Shown: in pieces, positions 55,332 through 64,000 of the stretch | How positions within the stretch are numbered: position 1 is the first letter of the stretch | Layout: every line of letters starts with the position of its first letter | Notes under the pieces: generated by a model | Seen by the model: the letters and a program-made list of their open reading frames with translations, nothing else | What the model was told of the DNA's origin: nothing | Databases searched by the model: none | Source of the DNA: Alteromonas sp. ALT199 | Lineage (GTDB): Bacteria; Pseudomonadota; Gammaproteobacteria; Enterobacterales; Alteromonadaceae | Direction of reading: 5' to 3' | NCBI RefSeq assembly: GCF_018619335.1 | Contig: NZ_JAHHDX010000084.1 | Coordinates: 1 to 64,000, forward strand | Length of the DNA: 64,000 nucleotides | Position numbers and translations under genes: made by a program

Positions 55332-55364
55332 AAAAGCCCGACAGTGAATGACTGACGGGCTTTT
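55332..55364 (+). terminator. Rho-independent terminator
   Basis: AAAAGCCCG-A-CAGT pairs with ACTG-A-CGGGCTTTT (14-bp stem with one A-A mismatch, loop GAATG). It sits after the DUF1499 gene. The A-run on the left arm could also serve the opposite strand, but the next gene there ends further on. Confidence 0.85.
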
Positions 55365-55439
55365 AGATAACTGGAGCGGCTTATTTCTAGTTAAGCTGAG
55401 TTTAAACAGTAACCATTCAAACTCAGAGCCGACTTTTTG

Positions 55440-55757
55440 TTAGTGAGCTAGCTTTAATACCACCACGCCTGCCACAATAAGAGCAACACCGAAGTAACGT
55501 GCTAGCGACGACGGGTCACCATAAATTATAACGCCTACCAAAAACGTGCCTGCAGCACCTATCCCAGTCCACACGGCATACGCGGTACCAATAGGAATTT
55601 GCTTTTGCGCCGTCCACAGGCAAAAGCCACTAGCCGCCATAAACCCTATCGCAAGCAGAATTCCCATTACTCGAGTTTCCGCCTCTTGCGACATTTTAAG
55701 TCCTACGGGCCATCCAATCTCCAGTAAGCCCGCAATAATCAAATAAATCCAACTCAC
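55440..55757 (-). CDS. sugE: SMR-family exporter, SugE/Gdx subtype
   Basis: The 105-residue protein has four membrane helices. LLEIGWPVGLK has the essential membrane Glu and the Trp that marks the SugE/Gdx branch, as opposed to EmrE. IGTAYAVWTGIGAAGTFLVGV in helix 3 also fits Gdx. Family members export guanidinium or quaternary ammonium ions against protons as dual-topology dimers. No guanidine riboswitch was seen upstream; AAGGAT precedes the ATG. Confidence 0.85.
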   Translation of the reverse strand: MSWIYLIIAGLLEIGWPVGLKMSQEAETRVMGILLAIGFMAASGFCLWTAQKQIPIGTAYAVWTGIGAAGTFLVGVIIYGDPSSLARYFGVALIVAGVVVLKLAH

Positions 55758-55866
55758 TTATGCATCCTTAAAATCAGAAGTTTTGGTTTATCGGTACTAG
55801 TATATCTGTTCAGAGAAAGCGAAAAATTCAGCGCATCTTAGTATTTAGCTATTCAGCGCTTTCTAA

Positions 55867-56469
55867 CTAAAGGCTTGCCAATTGGATACTCACCATTCCA
55901 AGTACCGCTGCATTCAAGCGATTAAACCAGCGCCAAAACTTAGGGCGCTGCATGTGGTGGGCAAAGCGTGATGTCAACGTACTTAACCCTATAAACCACA
56001 CAATAGATGCACCGATCGCGCCGCCTACAAACCACCATTTGTTCTCTTGCCACTGGCTCGCTAAATTACCCATTAGCAGCAGAGTGTCTAAATAAAAATG
56101 CGGATTAAGCCAGGTTACCGCTAACGCAATAAGTAACGCTTTCTTGAAAGACAGCTGCTTTTTTGCCATCTCTAGAACAAGCGCGTCATTAGCTAAAGAA
56201 GACTTTATTTTGTTAAACGCTATCCACAACAAAAAGGCTACGCCAGCCCACTTGGTAACGGTTACCAGCATTGGATACTCTTGCAGCAATAAGCCAAAGC
56301 CCATAGCGCCCAAGCTAATGGAAATGGCATCGCTTAAGATAAAAAGTAAAACAAATAGCGAGGTCCATTGTCGTTTCATAGACTGCTCTATTAGAAAGCT
56401 GTTTTGAGCGCCTACTGCGATAATAAGAGTACCGCCCATCACGAAACCACTGGTTGCTGCCGCCAACAT
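55867..56469 (-). CDS. argO: LysE-family amino-acid exporter, ArgO-like
   Basis: Starting at ATG 56469 (AAGGC upstream), the 200-residue protein has about six membrane helices. Its N-terminus GFVMGGTLIIAVGAQNSFLIEQ is the LysE/ArgO signature, and TWLNPHFYLDTLLLMG is the conserved central loop. The longer frame from 56607 adds 46 basic residues that do not fit the family. It exports arginine or other basic amino acids. The divergent LysR gene argP lies across a 223-base AT-rich region, the same arrangement as the lysE/lysG pair. Confidence 0.88.
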   Translation of the reverse strand: MLAAATSGFVMGGTLIIAVGAQNSFLIEQSMKRQWTSLFVLLFILSDAISISLGAMGFGLLLQEYPMLVTVTKWAGVAFLLWIAFNKIKSSLANDALVLEMAKKQLSFKKALLIALAVTWLNPHFYLDTLLLMGNLASQWQENKWWFVGGAIGASIVWFIGLSTLTSRFAHHMQRPKFWRWFNRLNAAVLGMVSIQLASL

Positions 56470-56692
56470 GATAAATGCCTTTTCGAATAAAAAATTGAAT
56501 AAATAATTTGTACGCTCTTTGCTTGTGCTTTTGTTTCGTGGCCTTTGCCGCTTAACATTGAGTGTGGGTATCCAAGCAACATTTCGAACTGGCGCCATTT
56601 TATACATCTTGCACTACTTAATTAAATTAATGATACTTGTTTTAAATAAGCAAAATTAATAATTTTAACTTTCCCTTCACAGGCTTTGAAAA

Positions 56693-57577
56693 ATGCTAGA
56701 TTACGATGCGCTTCGGTGCTTTCACGAAGTTTTGCGCTATGGTGGTTTTGAAAAAGGCGCTCAGGCATTAAACCTTACGCAATCAGCGGTTTCGCAAAAA
56801 ATCAAACGTCTTGAACACAGCGTTGGCGGGCCTGTTATGGTACGAACTAAACCCCTTCGTGCAACACCGCTGGGAAAAGAGCTACTTGCCCATATACAAA
56901 AAGTTAGTGTGCTGGAAGAAGCGTTGAATATTAAAAGTGGTTTAGAAGCCTCGGCGGTGCCTATCAGCGTGGCAGTGAATAACGATGTACTTGCTACTTG
57001 GTTTTCGCAAGTTATGGCAGTATTTAGCGATAAGCGCGCCAACCCTGTTCACATTGTTAATGCGGATCAAACTCAAACCCGAGACATTCTTCAGCAAGGC
57101 CGCGTTATGGCGTGTATTAGTCAAACAGGTACACCGGTCAGTGGCGGTCAATCGGTGAGACTGGGCACCATGCGCTATCAGCTTTATGCGTCACCGCGGT
57201 TTATTGAGCGATATCTTCACAAAGGCATCACGCCTGAAAGCGTGATGAATACGCCAGGCCTTTTGTATGATGAGTACGATGTTACTTTACTTACTGACTA
57301 TCAAAGAGAGTGTTTAAATATTGCACCAACGTTCACCACGTGTCACTGGTATCCATCGTCTCACGGTTTTGTGAAAATGGCGCTAGATGGTGTAGTTTGG
57401 GCTTTGCTTCCCACACTTCAGGTTGTGCAAGAAGTAAACGAGGGCGACCTTATTGCGCTTTTTCCAGACAAAGAGCTTGGCGTGCCTCTTTTTTGGCATT
57501 ACGCAACACTAGAGTCGGCTGCCCTTGCCGACCTTACTAAAGCTGTTAAACAGGTCGCAAAGGCACAATTAAAATAA
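56693..57577 (+). CDS. argP: LysR-type regulator ArgP-like
   Basis: The 294-residue regulator has an N-terminal winged helix (LDYDALRCFHEVLRYGGFEKGAQALNLT-QSAVSQKIKRLE) with the QSAVSQ recognition helix of LysR proteins, and a C-terminal substrate-binding-like effector domain with SHGFVKMALDGVVWALLP. Similarity to ArgP/LysG/IciA and the divergent argO-like exporter support the assignment. It is expected to activate the exporter when basic amino acids are abundant. It converges with the next gene with a 7-base gap. Confidence 0.88.
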   Translation: MLDYDALRCFHEVLRYGGFEKGAQALNLTQSAVSQKIKRLEHSVGGPVMVRTKPLRATPLGKELLAHIQKVSVLEEALNIKSGLEASAVPISVAVNNDVLATWFSQVMAVFSDKRANPVHIVNADQTQTRDILQQGRVMACISQTGTPVSGGQSVRLGTMRYQLYASPRFIERYLHKGITPESVMNTPGLLYDEYDVTLLTDYQRECLNIAPTFTTCHWYPSSHGFVKMALDGVVWALLPTLQVVQEVNEGDLIALFPDKELGVPLFWHYATLESAALADLTKAVKQVAKAQLK

Positions 57578-57584
57578 CGCCACA

Positions 57585-59132
57585 TTAAGAGCTAGCGGCA
57601 TATTCCGCGTTTTTACGCTTTTCTTTCACGCTATACATCAATTTATCGGCGTGATTTAACAAGCTCGACAAGTCTTTGTAGCGTTCTTTTGTAATGTAGG
57701 CGCCGACACTCGCTGTTGTGTTTATCACAACGTTTTCTGTTCTGATATCACGATCAGCTAAGCTTTCCTCTATGCGGGCAGCGAGTCGTTCAGACTGACC
57801 TTCACTATAGCAATGGCTTAACACCACAAACTCATCGCCTCCTAAGCGGCCCACTGCATCTTGCTCTCTACAACGACTCATCAAAATTTTAGCTATTACT
57901 TGCAGCACTCTGTCTCCAGCATGGTGACCATACTGGTCATTAATTTCTTTAAATTTATCAATATCAATGAAGAGGAGTGTTAAATAGCCACCTTCTTTAT
58001 TGAAGTTATTCAACAGCGACTGCGCTACTCCTTCCCAACCGCTGCGGTTTAATACTTTACATAAGGAGTCTGTCGATGCGCGTTTAAATGCACTAAGCCT
58101 GTCGTCATTAAGTTTTTTAACTTTTCTTGAAGTAGCAATAGCAAAAATAAAGGCTTCTATAGTTATCCCTAACACAAGGGAGTATCGATACAAAAATGGC
58201 GATACTTCTGTAAAAACTAAACGGAAAAGCATGGACAAAACCATCGCTGCGATCCCCAGCATTACTAAATTTGCACAATGCACTTTGCGATAGGCAGCGT
58301 AAACACAACTTGATAGCGTGCACGTCATAGTAATAAGGGTAATTAGACTCAACATGCTGTTTATTTTCATGGCATCTGAGACTGGAAGAATAAGCTGGAC
58401 TACGGAAAACGCGAGTGCTGCACATGCCATTCCTAACATAAATTGGCGCTGCCACCCTTTTAGAAGCGCTTTAAAATCAAGTAGCTGATCTAAGAATTTC
58501 ACGCCTGCAAAAAGGGTGATCCCAGCAAATAGTAAATGCAGTTGGAAATTCGCAAGCAAAGCGACTTGCGGAAATACAATGTTTAACAACCCTTCTTGGA
58601 GTAAAAAGAATACACCAGCACTGAAAACGTAAAAGCTATAGGAGTACAGGCCATAGTTGCGCATACTTGCCCCCAGCATGCCTACGTATAGAGTAAGCGC
58701 CAGACAAAAGCCAATAAATAGGCTCATCGTGAGGGTGTGAATAGATGCGAATTTATGGAAATTACCAAGCGATGTCACTTTAAACGATACGCGGCGTTCC
58801 ACCTGAGCATTAATATCCAGATAAAAGCGGTTGCTTGAACTGTCAATTAAGTATGCTTCAAAGGCACTAGGTAACCTTTCAACTTTGCGCATTTTGCTAT
58901 CGTATAGCTGGTTGTAATTAATATAATTACGCGGGAAATACAAAACATACTGCGCATCGACATTACAGCTTAACACAAGTCGCTGATCGCCCGCTTTAAG
59001 AAGAAAGGCTGTTGTAGTGGGCGCATCAATTTCGTTTTCAAAGTTGCATTTAGCAAGCGAGTGGGCACTTGCTGCACATAAAACAAGCCCTATAAATAAG
59101 CGAATAAAACTACCTGACACACGCCATGTCAT
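57585..59132 (-). CDS. 7TM-type membrane diguanylate cyclase
   Basis: Starting at ATG 59132 (AGGAAG upstream), the 515-residue protein has a signal peptide, a periplasmic 7TMR-DISM-like sensory domain (about 30-130), about seven membrane helices (about 130-330), and a GGDEF domain with intact RLGGDEFVV (G431-F435), TDSLCKVLNRSGWEG and DIDKFKEINDQYGHHAGD. It should make c-di-GMP in response to a periplasmic signal. There is no EAL partner nearby. This is one of three GGDEF proteins in the window. Confidence 0.92.
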   Translation of the reverse strand: MTWRVSGSFIRLFIGLVLCAASAHSLAKCNFENEIDAPTTTAFLLKAGDQRLVLSCNVDAQYVLYFPRNYINYNQLYDSKMRKVERLPSAFEAYLIDSSSNRFYLDINAQVERRVSFKVTSLGNFHKFASIHTLTMSLFIGFCLALTLYVGMLGASMRNYGLYSYSFYVFSAGVFFLLQEGLLNIVFPQVALLANFQLHLLFAGITLFAGVKFLDQLLDFKALLKGWQRQFMLGMACAALAFSVVQLILPVSDAMKINSMLSLITLITMTCTLSSCVYAAYRKVHCANLVMLGIAAMVLSMLFRLVFTEVSPFLYRYSLVLGITIEAFIFAIATSRKVKKLNDDRLSAFKRASTDSLCKVLNRSGWEGVAQSLLNNFNKEGGYLTLLFIDIDKFKEINDQYGHHAGDRVLQVIAKILMSRCREQDAVGRLGGDEFVVLSHCYSEGQSERLAARIEESLADRDIRTENVVINTTASVGAYITKERYKDLSSLLNHADKLMYSVKEKRKNAEYAASS

Positions 59133-59297
59133 AGATTTGCTTCCTACTGATACCGCAGCCAAATCCATGTAGCAAAAATATCCCTGTACGGCTATTACAC
59201 TAAGATAAGTTATGCTTGGTTATATTTAGGTATAAAAACCAACACACATTAAGTTTAGTTTATAAATTTCAGTTCGCTCGAAAAAAGTTACTTTTAT

Positions 59298-59606
59298 TTA
59301 GCGTCGCTCAATGGCTGGTATAGCAAAGTAAGCATCTAAGTCTGATTCTTTTAATGCGTCGAGTTTGCGCTTTCTCTGTGCCCTTTCGTTAATGGTTTCT
59401 CCAAATACTTCCATGTGCAAATCGGCTATAAGGGCCTTACCTTGTTCTTTGCTGATTAAGCCTATTACTTCACCGGCGTGCATGAACCCTTGCACGCGAT
59501 ATTTTTCTGCCTCTACTTTTTTCCCATCTTTACTTGCCTTGTAAAGACTTACCAGTTGCGCTTTGCAGGCGTCTAAAAATAGTTGTTTTTCACTCTCGTT
59601 TTGCAT
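59298..59606 (-). CDS. Hypothetical protein (102 aa)
   Basis: The 102-residue, mostly helical, charged cytosolic protein has AAGGGATG upstream of its ATG. Segments FLDACKAQLVSLYKASKDGKKVEAEKYR and GFMHAGEVIGLISKEQGKALI suggest two or three helical hairpins. No cysteine cluster, signal peptide or known motif. I do not recognise it. It sits alone between the diguanylate cyclase and the outer-membrane-like protein. Confidence 0.65.
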   Translation of the reverse strand: MQNESEKQLFLDACKAQLVSLYKASKDGKKVEAEKYRVQGFMHAGEVIGLISKEQGKALIADLHMEVFGETINERAQRKRKLDALKESDLDAYFAIPAIERR

Positions 59607-59817
59607 TTTCGCATCCCTTTTATTTGCCTGTATACCTTAGCGGTATTTGCTAGTTTTAGATAGCTGCCTTTACCAAAGGTCCAGTATTGTTTTTCTACTG
59701 TTTTTGATGGGTACAACTAAAGTTCATTGGTGAGGATGAGGCATAACACCTACGCTTTATTAAGTGCTAGAGGTTTAATCTTCTAGGAAGTCACGGGTAA
59801 AAAAAGCGAGCTCCACT

Positions 59818-60297
59818 ATGCGAGTATCAACACTTTTAGGTATTGCCACTTTCTTGGTATTTCCCCCCATTGCTGAAGCTAAGGGGGCTGCAAATGGCGC
59901 TGCTCATCATTGGGAAACGTCACCCCATCATTTATCGGCACTAATAGGTACCACTTACACAAAAGAGTGTGGCAACGCATTCACATTGGGCATCGATTAT
60001 GAGTATCGGCTTAGCGACTTTTTAGGCGTGGGGTTTGTTGCAGAATACGCTTTTGAAGACTTAGACGCTTATACTTATTTGCTAGTTGCCGACCTTCATA
60101 TTACAAATAACTTTATTGCACAGATAGGCCCTGGCGTTGAGTTTCACGGTAGCCATAAAATGGAAGTGGCAAGGTTGGGCTTTCTATACGAATTTGAAAT
60201 GTCGGGCATTACCGTGTCGCCGCAGCTTCATTACGACTATCATCGAAACCACAAAAGCGCGGTTGTTGCGGGGCTTGCGATTGGTATGTCGTTTTGA
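59818..60297 (+). CDS. Small outer-membrane beta-barrel-like protein
   Basis: The 159-residue product has a signal peptide (ending ...IAEAKGA). The mature part alternates polar and aromatic residues in strand-length runs (FTLGIDYEYRLSDFLGVGFVAEYAF, YLLVADLHI, FIAQIGPGVEF) and ends in Phe (GLAIGMSF), as is usual for outer-membrane barrels. It is rich in His and acidic residues. Its function is unknown. It is the last gene of ordinary backbone composition before the accessory region. Confidence 0.72.
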   Translation: MRVSTLLGIATFLVFPPIAEAKGAANGAAHHWETSPHHLSALIGTTYTKECGNAFTLGIDYEYRLSDFLGVGFVAEYAFEDLDAYTYLLVADLHITNNFIAQIGPGVEFHGSHKMEVARLGFLYEFEMSGITVSPQLHYDYHRNHKSAVVAGLAIGMSF

Positions 60298-60521
60298 TGT
60301 TCAGGAACAATAAAGTTAGTACACTAATTAAAGCCTTAGTGTAAAACTGTCATACTTTTTGCCATCAACTCTAAACCATTCATTATTAATATTTCGTGAA
60401 ACCTATAGGTATTTGAGTAAACAGGATGCTTGTGACTCTCTAGAAATCAAGTTGCTTTTGATGCATATGTATCCCCCACAACTACCGCAAAAGCCCGTAG
60501 ACATCTAACGCAGGCTATCGA
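60298..60521. other. Non-coding junction before the accessory region
   Basis: No open frame with protein-like text is seen. A perfect 7-bp inverted repeat ACACTAA...TTAGTGT lies at 60321-60342. The rest is AT-rich and may hold the left boundary of the cassette that follows. No attachment-site tRNA was found. Confidence 0.35.
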
Positions 60522-60910
60522 CTATATCCATTCATCCTCGAGCCAAGCAACTCCATCATTAGTTACTCTTCCCCTCAAAAAATCAATACGAAACCTCTGT
60601 TGTGTCGTGCCGGAAAAAACTTCGCCAGATTCAAAGCGATCAAACAAAGCACGAATTATTCGTGCATACCTCCCATTTATGCTAACGTGCTTATCTAAAA
60701 AGGGAGTAAGAAAGTCAAGTTCCGCAAAAGAGTAACTACAGCTTATTTTTGAATGTCTGAAGTAGGAAAGATGTCTTCTCAATACCTCGGGTTTAACTTC
60801 AAGTACTTCTTATGGGAAACTATTTCCGTAACTGCCGCCGAAGCAAATTCACTCAAATACAATTCCGCCATTCCATCTAAACGGAGCTTCACTTCTTCCC
60901 AATTAAACAT
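60522..60910 (-). pseudogene. Frameshifted orphan gene next to the methyltransferase
   Basis: Two minus-strand frames join naturally. The first, from ATG 60910, encodes MFNWEEVKLRLDGMAELYL on to ...TEIVSHK and reaches a TGA at 60779-60781. The second, open from about 60816 to TAG 60522, encodes EVLEVKPEVLRRHLSYFRHS to ...GVAWLEDEWI. A -1 step near 60820 would give one protein of about 130 residues. No family is recognised. The reading is divergent from the DNA methyltransferase. It is either a broken gene, a programmed frameshift or an assembly error. A TTG at 60952 could extend the N-terminus by 14 residues. Confidence 0.55.
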
Positions 60911-61021
60911 AATGTCATTTTGTCCATATCCTTGACGTCCATAAAACTTCAACCATTAGAAAATAGCTTTTTATACATATCTAAGTAAAATATGCTCCCG
61001 CATTAGTTTTGAGTATTTTGG

Positions 61022-62200
61022 ATGACAGTTAAAGCAATAGATTTATTCGCTGGTGCGGGTGGCTTCACTTGTGCGGCGCATGATGCAGGAGTTGAAGTTA
61101 TTGCTGCAATTGAGTTTGATCAAGCTGCATCAATAACTTATCACAAAAACTTTATTGAACGCGAAAATCGCAAAATTGATTTGAGATCGGGTCCTTTCGA
61201 TGGCGATATTAATAATGTCGACCCAAAAAAGCTCCGTGTTAATCTAAGACTAAAGCAGAAAGAATTAGATTTGATTCTAGGTGGACCGCCATGTCAGGGA
61301 TTTTCTACTCACCGCATTAAGGACACTGGAGTAAATGATCCTCGAAATACCCTCCTCTTAAGGTATTTCGAATTTGTCAATGAGTTCAAACCAAAAGCCT
61401 TTCTAGTTGAGAATGTCGCTGGGCTACTTTGGACGCGTCATAAAGAATTCTTGAAGCAGTTTCTTACACTAACTCAAGAAGCAGGCTATGCAATCAAATT
61501 CTGCGATATAATAAATGCCAAAGATTATGGGGTTCCGCAGAATCGTAAACGAGTGTTTATCTTCGGCCTTAGAAACGACCTAGACAGTAAGGATATTGAA
61601 TTTCCTCCACAACCTACACATTTTTCACCTACCTCAAGTAAAAAACCTCACTGGGAAACTGCCTCAAGTGTTTTTGAAAAAGTGCCAACTGAGCTATACG
61701 AAAAGTATTGGCTGCACTATTTCAAAAATAAATCAAAACTCAATAAAAAGCAGACTTTCGAGCTATTAGATTCGCTTAGCTACGGAGAGCCATTCAAAGA
61801 AAATGACCAGTGCGATATAAAAATGGAACCCACCTCAATGATGAAAGAACGACTTTCTGATACTCCGCTGAACGGAAGTAGAGAGGATGCAGGAGAGAAA
61901 CATAGGCTAAAATGTCACTCTAATGGATACAAAGGCCACAAAGATGTTTATGGTCGCATATTAATTCATTTGCCCAGCAATACGGTTACTACTGGCTGCA
62001 ATAATCCTTCTAAGGGCCGTTTTGTTCATCCGTGGCTCAACCATGGTATTACGCTTAGACATGCAGCGAGATTGCAATCTTTTCCTGACGAGTTTAATTT
62101 TTATGGAAGTTCAACCGAGAAAGCGCGGCAAATTGGTAATGCAGTGCCACCATTACTCGGCAAAGTATTGATAAGTGATATATGTAGTAGATTGAACTAA
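61022..62200 (+). CDS. C5-cytosine DNA methyltransferase
   Basis: The 392-residue Dcm-type enzyme has motif I IDLFAGAGGFTCAAHDAG (7-23), catalytic motif IV GGPPCQGFS (Cys91), motif VI VENVAGL (130-134), motif VIII PQNRKRVFIFG, a variable target-recognition region (about 225-330), motif IX LRHAARLQSFPDEF and motif X GNAVPPLLGK. All motifs are in the usual order and appear intact. It should methylate a specific DNA sequence that cannot be read from here. It is followed after 49 bases by a GHKL ATPase on the same strand, and a broken gene lies on its other side. Base composition is lower in GC than the backbone, suggesting transfer. Confidence 0.95.
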   Translation: MTVKAIDLFAGAGGFTCAAHDAGVEVIAAIEFDQAASITYHKNFIERENRKIDLRSGPFDGDINNVDPKKLRVNLRLKQKELDLILGGPPCQGFSTHRIKDTGVNDPRNTLLLRYFEFVNEFKPKAFLVENVAGLLWTRHKEFLKQFLTLTQEAGYAIKFCDIINAKDYGVPQNRKRVFIFGLRNDLDSKDIEFPPQPTHFSPTSSKKPHWETASSVFEKVPTELYEKYWLHYFKNKSKLNKKQTFELLDSLSYGEPFKENDQCDIKMEPTSMMKERLSDTPLNGSREDAGEKHRLKCHSNGYKGHKDVYGRILIHLPSNTVTTGCNNPSKGRFVHPWLNHGITLRHAARLQSFPDEFNFYGSSTEKARQIGNAVPPLLGKVLISDICSRLN

Positions 62201-62249
62201 ATAAAGTGCATACAATGTTAAGCACTTATTTAATAAATAACTATCTGAC

Positions 62250-64000
62250 ATGACTGAAAAAATAACAAAGAGATCTGTTTCGTTTAAGGCTCAAGCGCGA
62301 ACGATAGACCATCTTGGTAAGGGGCAAATCGCGGATGCTCCAACGGCTGTCAGTGAGCTTTGGAAAAATTCATACGACGCTTATGCGCGGAACGTAGCAT
62401 TGCATTTATTCGATGGCGATAACAAATGCGGATCAATAATTGATAATGGCTGCGGCATGACATATGACCAGCTTATAAATAGTTGGCTTACAGTTGGTAC
62501 TGCTTCAAAAACTAAGAAAAAGTTACTTCCAGAAGAAGATAGATTTGGTCTTGATGACAGGTATACACAGGGTGAAAAAGGCATTGGTAGATTATCTACA
62601 GCTTTTCTCGCGCCAGTAACCCTGATCGTAACAAAAAAAATGAACACTAAATTTTCGGCTGTTCTGATTGATTGGCGTTTATTTGAAAATACTTATCTAG
62701 GCCTGAATGATATTAAAGTGCCTATGGAAGAGTTTGATAGCTTGAAACAATTGCCAGAAATATGCTCTGGCTTACAAAAAGAAATGCTTTCGAATCTTGC
62801 TTTAGAGCCTAAAACAGAGGACGAAAAGCTTTTGCGTCGAATGTGGGAGCTATTCACTGTAGATGAAAAAGAAGCGTTCGAACTTCGCCACAATCCAACC
62901 AATAATGACACCTTCGTCTCGACAGAAGATAAGGTTGAGGAACTATGCAATAATTTTATTTTTAATCCTAACTTCACTGATAGCTGGCAACCATTATTAG
63001 AAAAAGTTGAAGTACTAGATGGTTCGCAACATGGTACGGCATTGTACCTGTTAGATCTTGGAAGAGATTTAGAACTGCTAACTAATCGTGGAGATATGAG
63101 TAGAGACTCATCTGAATATCAAGAGGTTAAAAAAGACCTAGTAGACACTCTTCGAGCATTCGTTGATCCATTTAGCCGCAACCATCAAACTAAGAATGAA
63201 TTTTTATATGAAATCAAAGGGTTTGATTCGGATGGCTATTTATTAGGTGAACAAAACGAGATCCTTAATTATCAAGAAGTCTTCGGTTATGAAGAGTTTA
63301 AAGAGCTTGAGCATAAGGTTGAAGGAATAGTTGATGAAAAAGGTTGGTTCCGTGGAAGCATTACAGCTTTTGGAAAAGATTATTCAGATGTCGTTATTCC
63401 GTGCCGTTCTCCTGGTATGGAAGCTTTTACAAAGTCTGGACCCTTTGCTCTTAAGATTGGTACGTTTGAGATAGAGTTGTCTAAATCAACACATGAACCA
63501 GAGCATCACGCATTATTAAAAGAGCAAGCAGAAAAGTATGCAGGCTTTATGATTTTTCGCGATGGTCTTCGAGTTTTACCTTATGGACGGGCTAATAACG
63601 ACTTTTTCGAAATTGAAGAGCGACGAGGTAAAAACGCAGGTCGGTACCATTGGGCTACGCGTAGAATGTTTGGTCAAATCAAATTAGACCAAAAGGAAAA
63701 CAAGAGACTAGTAGATAAAGCTGGCCGAGAAGGGTTTGTTAAAAATCAAGCAGCAAGAGAGCTCAAAGCCTTAATGACTAATCTCTTGGTCCAATTAGCT
63801 GACAGTTATTTTGGTACTAAATCTGATGAACGAAAATCACTTTTAGAGCAATTATCTAAGGATAAAAAAAGGCAAAATAGAGCTCGTAGTTCGTCAGCTA
63901 GAATCAATAAACAAGTATTTGTTCAAGCATTGGAAACCAATCTTCCGAAACTTAATATCCAAGTTGAAAATGCTCGTAACGTTCATAAAGAGCTTGAAAA
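62250..64000 (+). CDS. MORC-like GHKL ATPase (partial, runs off the window)
   Basis: From ATG 62250 the frame is open for 583 codons to the window end with no stop. N-terminal GHKL/Hsp90-type ATPase motifs are clear: N-box SELWKNSYDAYA (E36, N40, D43), G1 IIDNGCGMT (65-71) and G2 GEKGIGRLS (108-116). A second domain follows (about 260-480), with MIFRDGLRVLPYGR near its end. The last 60 residues are charged helices of likely coiled coil. This fits the bacterial MORC/MutL-like ATPases described in restriction-modification systems. It is 49 bases after the methyltransferase, so they are probably one operon. Confidence 0.85.
   Translation, partial: MTEKITKRSVSFKAQARTIDHLGKGQIADAPTAVSELWKNSYDAYARNVALHLFDGDNKCGSIIDNGCGMTYDQLINSWLTVGTASKTKKKLLPEEDRFGLDDRYTQGEKGIGRLSTAFLAPVTLIVTKKMNTKFSAVLIDWRLFENTYLGLNDIKVPMEEFDSLKQLPEICSGLQKEMLSNLALEPKTEDEKLLRRMWELFTVDEKEAFELRHNPTNNDTFVSTEDKVEELCNNFIFNPNFTDSWQPLLEKVEVLDGSQHGTALYLLDLGRDLELLTNRGDMSRDSSEYQEVKKDLVDTLRAFVDPFSRNHQTKNEFLYEIKGFDSDGYLLGEQNEILNYQEVFGYEEFKELEHKVEGIVDEKGWFRGSITAFGKDYSDVVIPCRSPGMEAFTKSGPFALKIGTFEIELSKSTHEPEHHALLKEQAEKYAGFMIFRDGLRVLPYGRANNDFFEIEERRGKNAGRYHWATRRMFGQIKLDQKENKRLVDKAGREGFVKNQAARELKALMTNLLVQLADSYFGTKSDERKSLLEQLSKDKKRQNRARSSSARINKQVFVQALETNLPKLNIQVENARNVHKELE

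Noticed and set aside
55758-55866. Guanidine riboswitch before sugE
   Set aside because: The short upstream region has no conserved riboswitch core; only a normal ribosome site.
60753-60935. Plus-strand open frame of 60 codons before the methyltransferase
   Set aside because: It is antisense to the frameshifted minus-strand gene, whose text is far more protein-like.

Overview
The window reads as chromosome of a marine gammaproteobacterium of the Alteromonas type (Alteromonadaceae). This is inferred from the gene set (DUF484-xerC-yigB neighbourhood, MJ1255/VC2487-type glycosyltransferase, DUF3300 protein, many c-di-GMP proteins) and from the base composition. No rRNA, tRNA, CRISPR array or intact insertion sequence was seen. 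Genes are dense and evenly spread on both strands up to about 60.3 kb. After that the DNA becomes visibly more AT-rich and accessory.

Layout. 0-4.3 kb: the end of a sugar-binding/LacI-like gene, a decayed gene fragment, a lipid-anchored alpha/beta-hydrolase with a changed nucleophile, a lipoprotein, a yqaB-like phosphatase and a YajR-like MFS transporter. 4.7-9.5 kb: uvrA, a 55-residue protein and the Hsp70-like yegD. 9.7-18.1 kb: thioesterase, 2OG-Fe(II) oxygenase, DapA-like aldolase, DUF3299 protein, ppa, fbp, mpl, ubiX, S1/P1-type nuclease and rraA. 18.4-28.3 kb: a PAP2 phosphatase/glycosyltransferase pair, then the cluster lptM-lysA-dapF-yigA(DUF484)-xerC-yigB, which links LPS-translocon maturation, DAP/lysine synthesis and chromosome-dimer resolution. 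Next come a REP-like repeat, cysE on the other strand, and uvrD under a perfect LexA box.

28.3-45.5 kb: signalling and metabolism. This covers a two-receiver diguanylate cyclase, rarD, mgtE, a YigI-like thioesterase with a suspicious 5' end, recQ, GST, a large 7TM-PAS-GGDEF-EAL protein, ribA, a DUF3300 protein, an ATP-grasp protein, a chemoreceptor and two thiol-redox-like membrane proteins. 45.6-48.4 kb: an acetyl-CoA hydrolase/GNAT fusion translationally coupled to a histone-deacetylase-like enzyme. 48.6-60.3 kb: a small hydrolase, an RND efflux pump with its adaptor, a DnaJ-related protein, a DUF1499 protein, a SugE-type exporter, the divergent argO/argP pair, a 7TM diguanylate cyclase and two small envelope or hypothetical genes.

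60.3-64 kb: the right edge enters an accessory cassette. It holds a frameshifted orphan gene facing away from a C5-cytosine DNA methyltransferase, which is followed by a large GHKL (MORC-like) ATPase that runs off the window. This matches the published idea of MORC-type ATPases in bacterial restriction-modification systems, and it is the best candidate here for a poorly described defence system. The nuclease or effector, if there is one, lies beyond base 64000.
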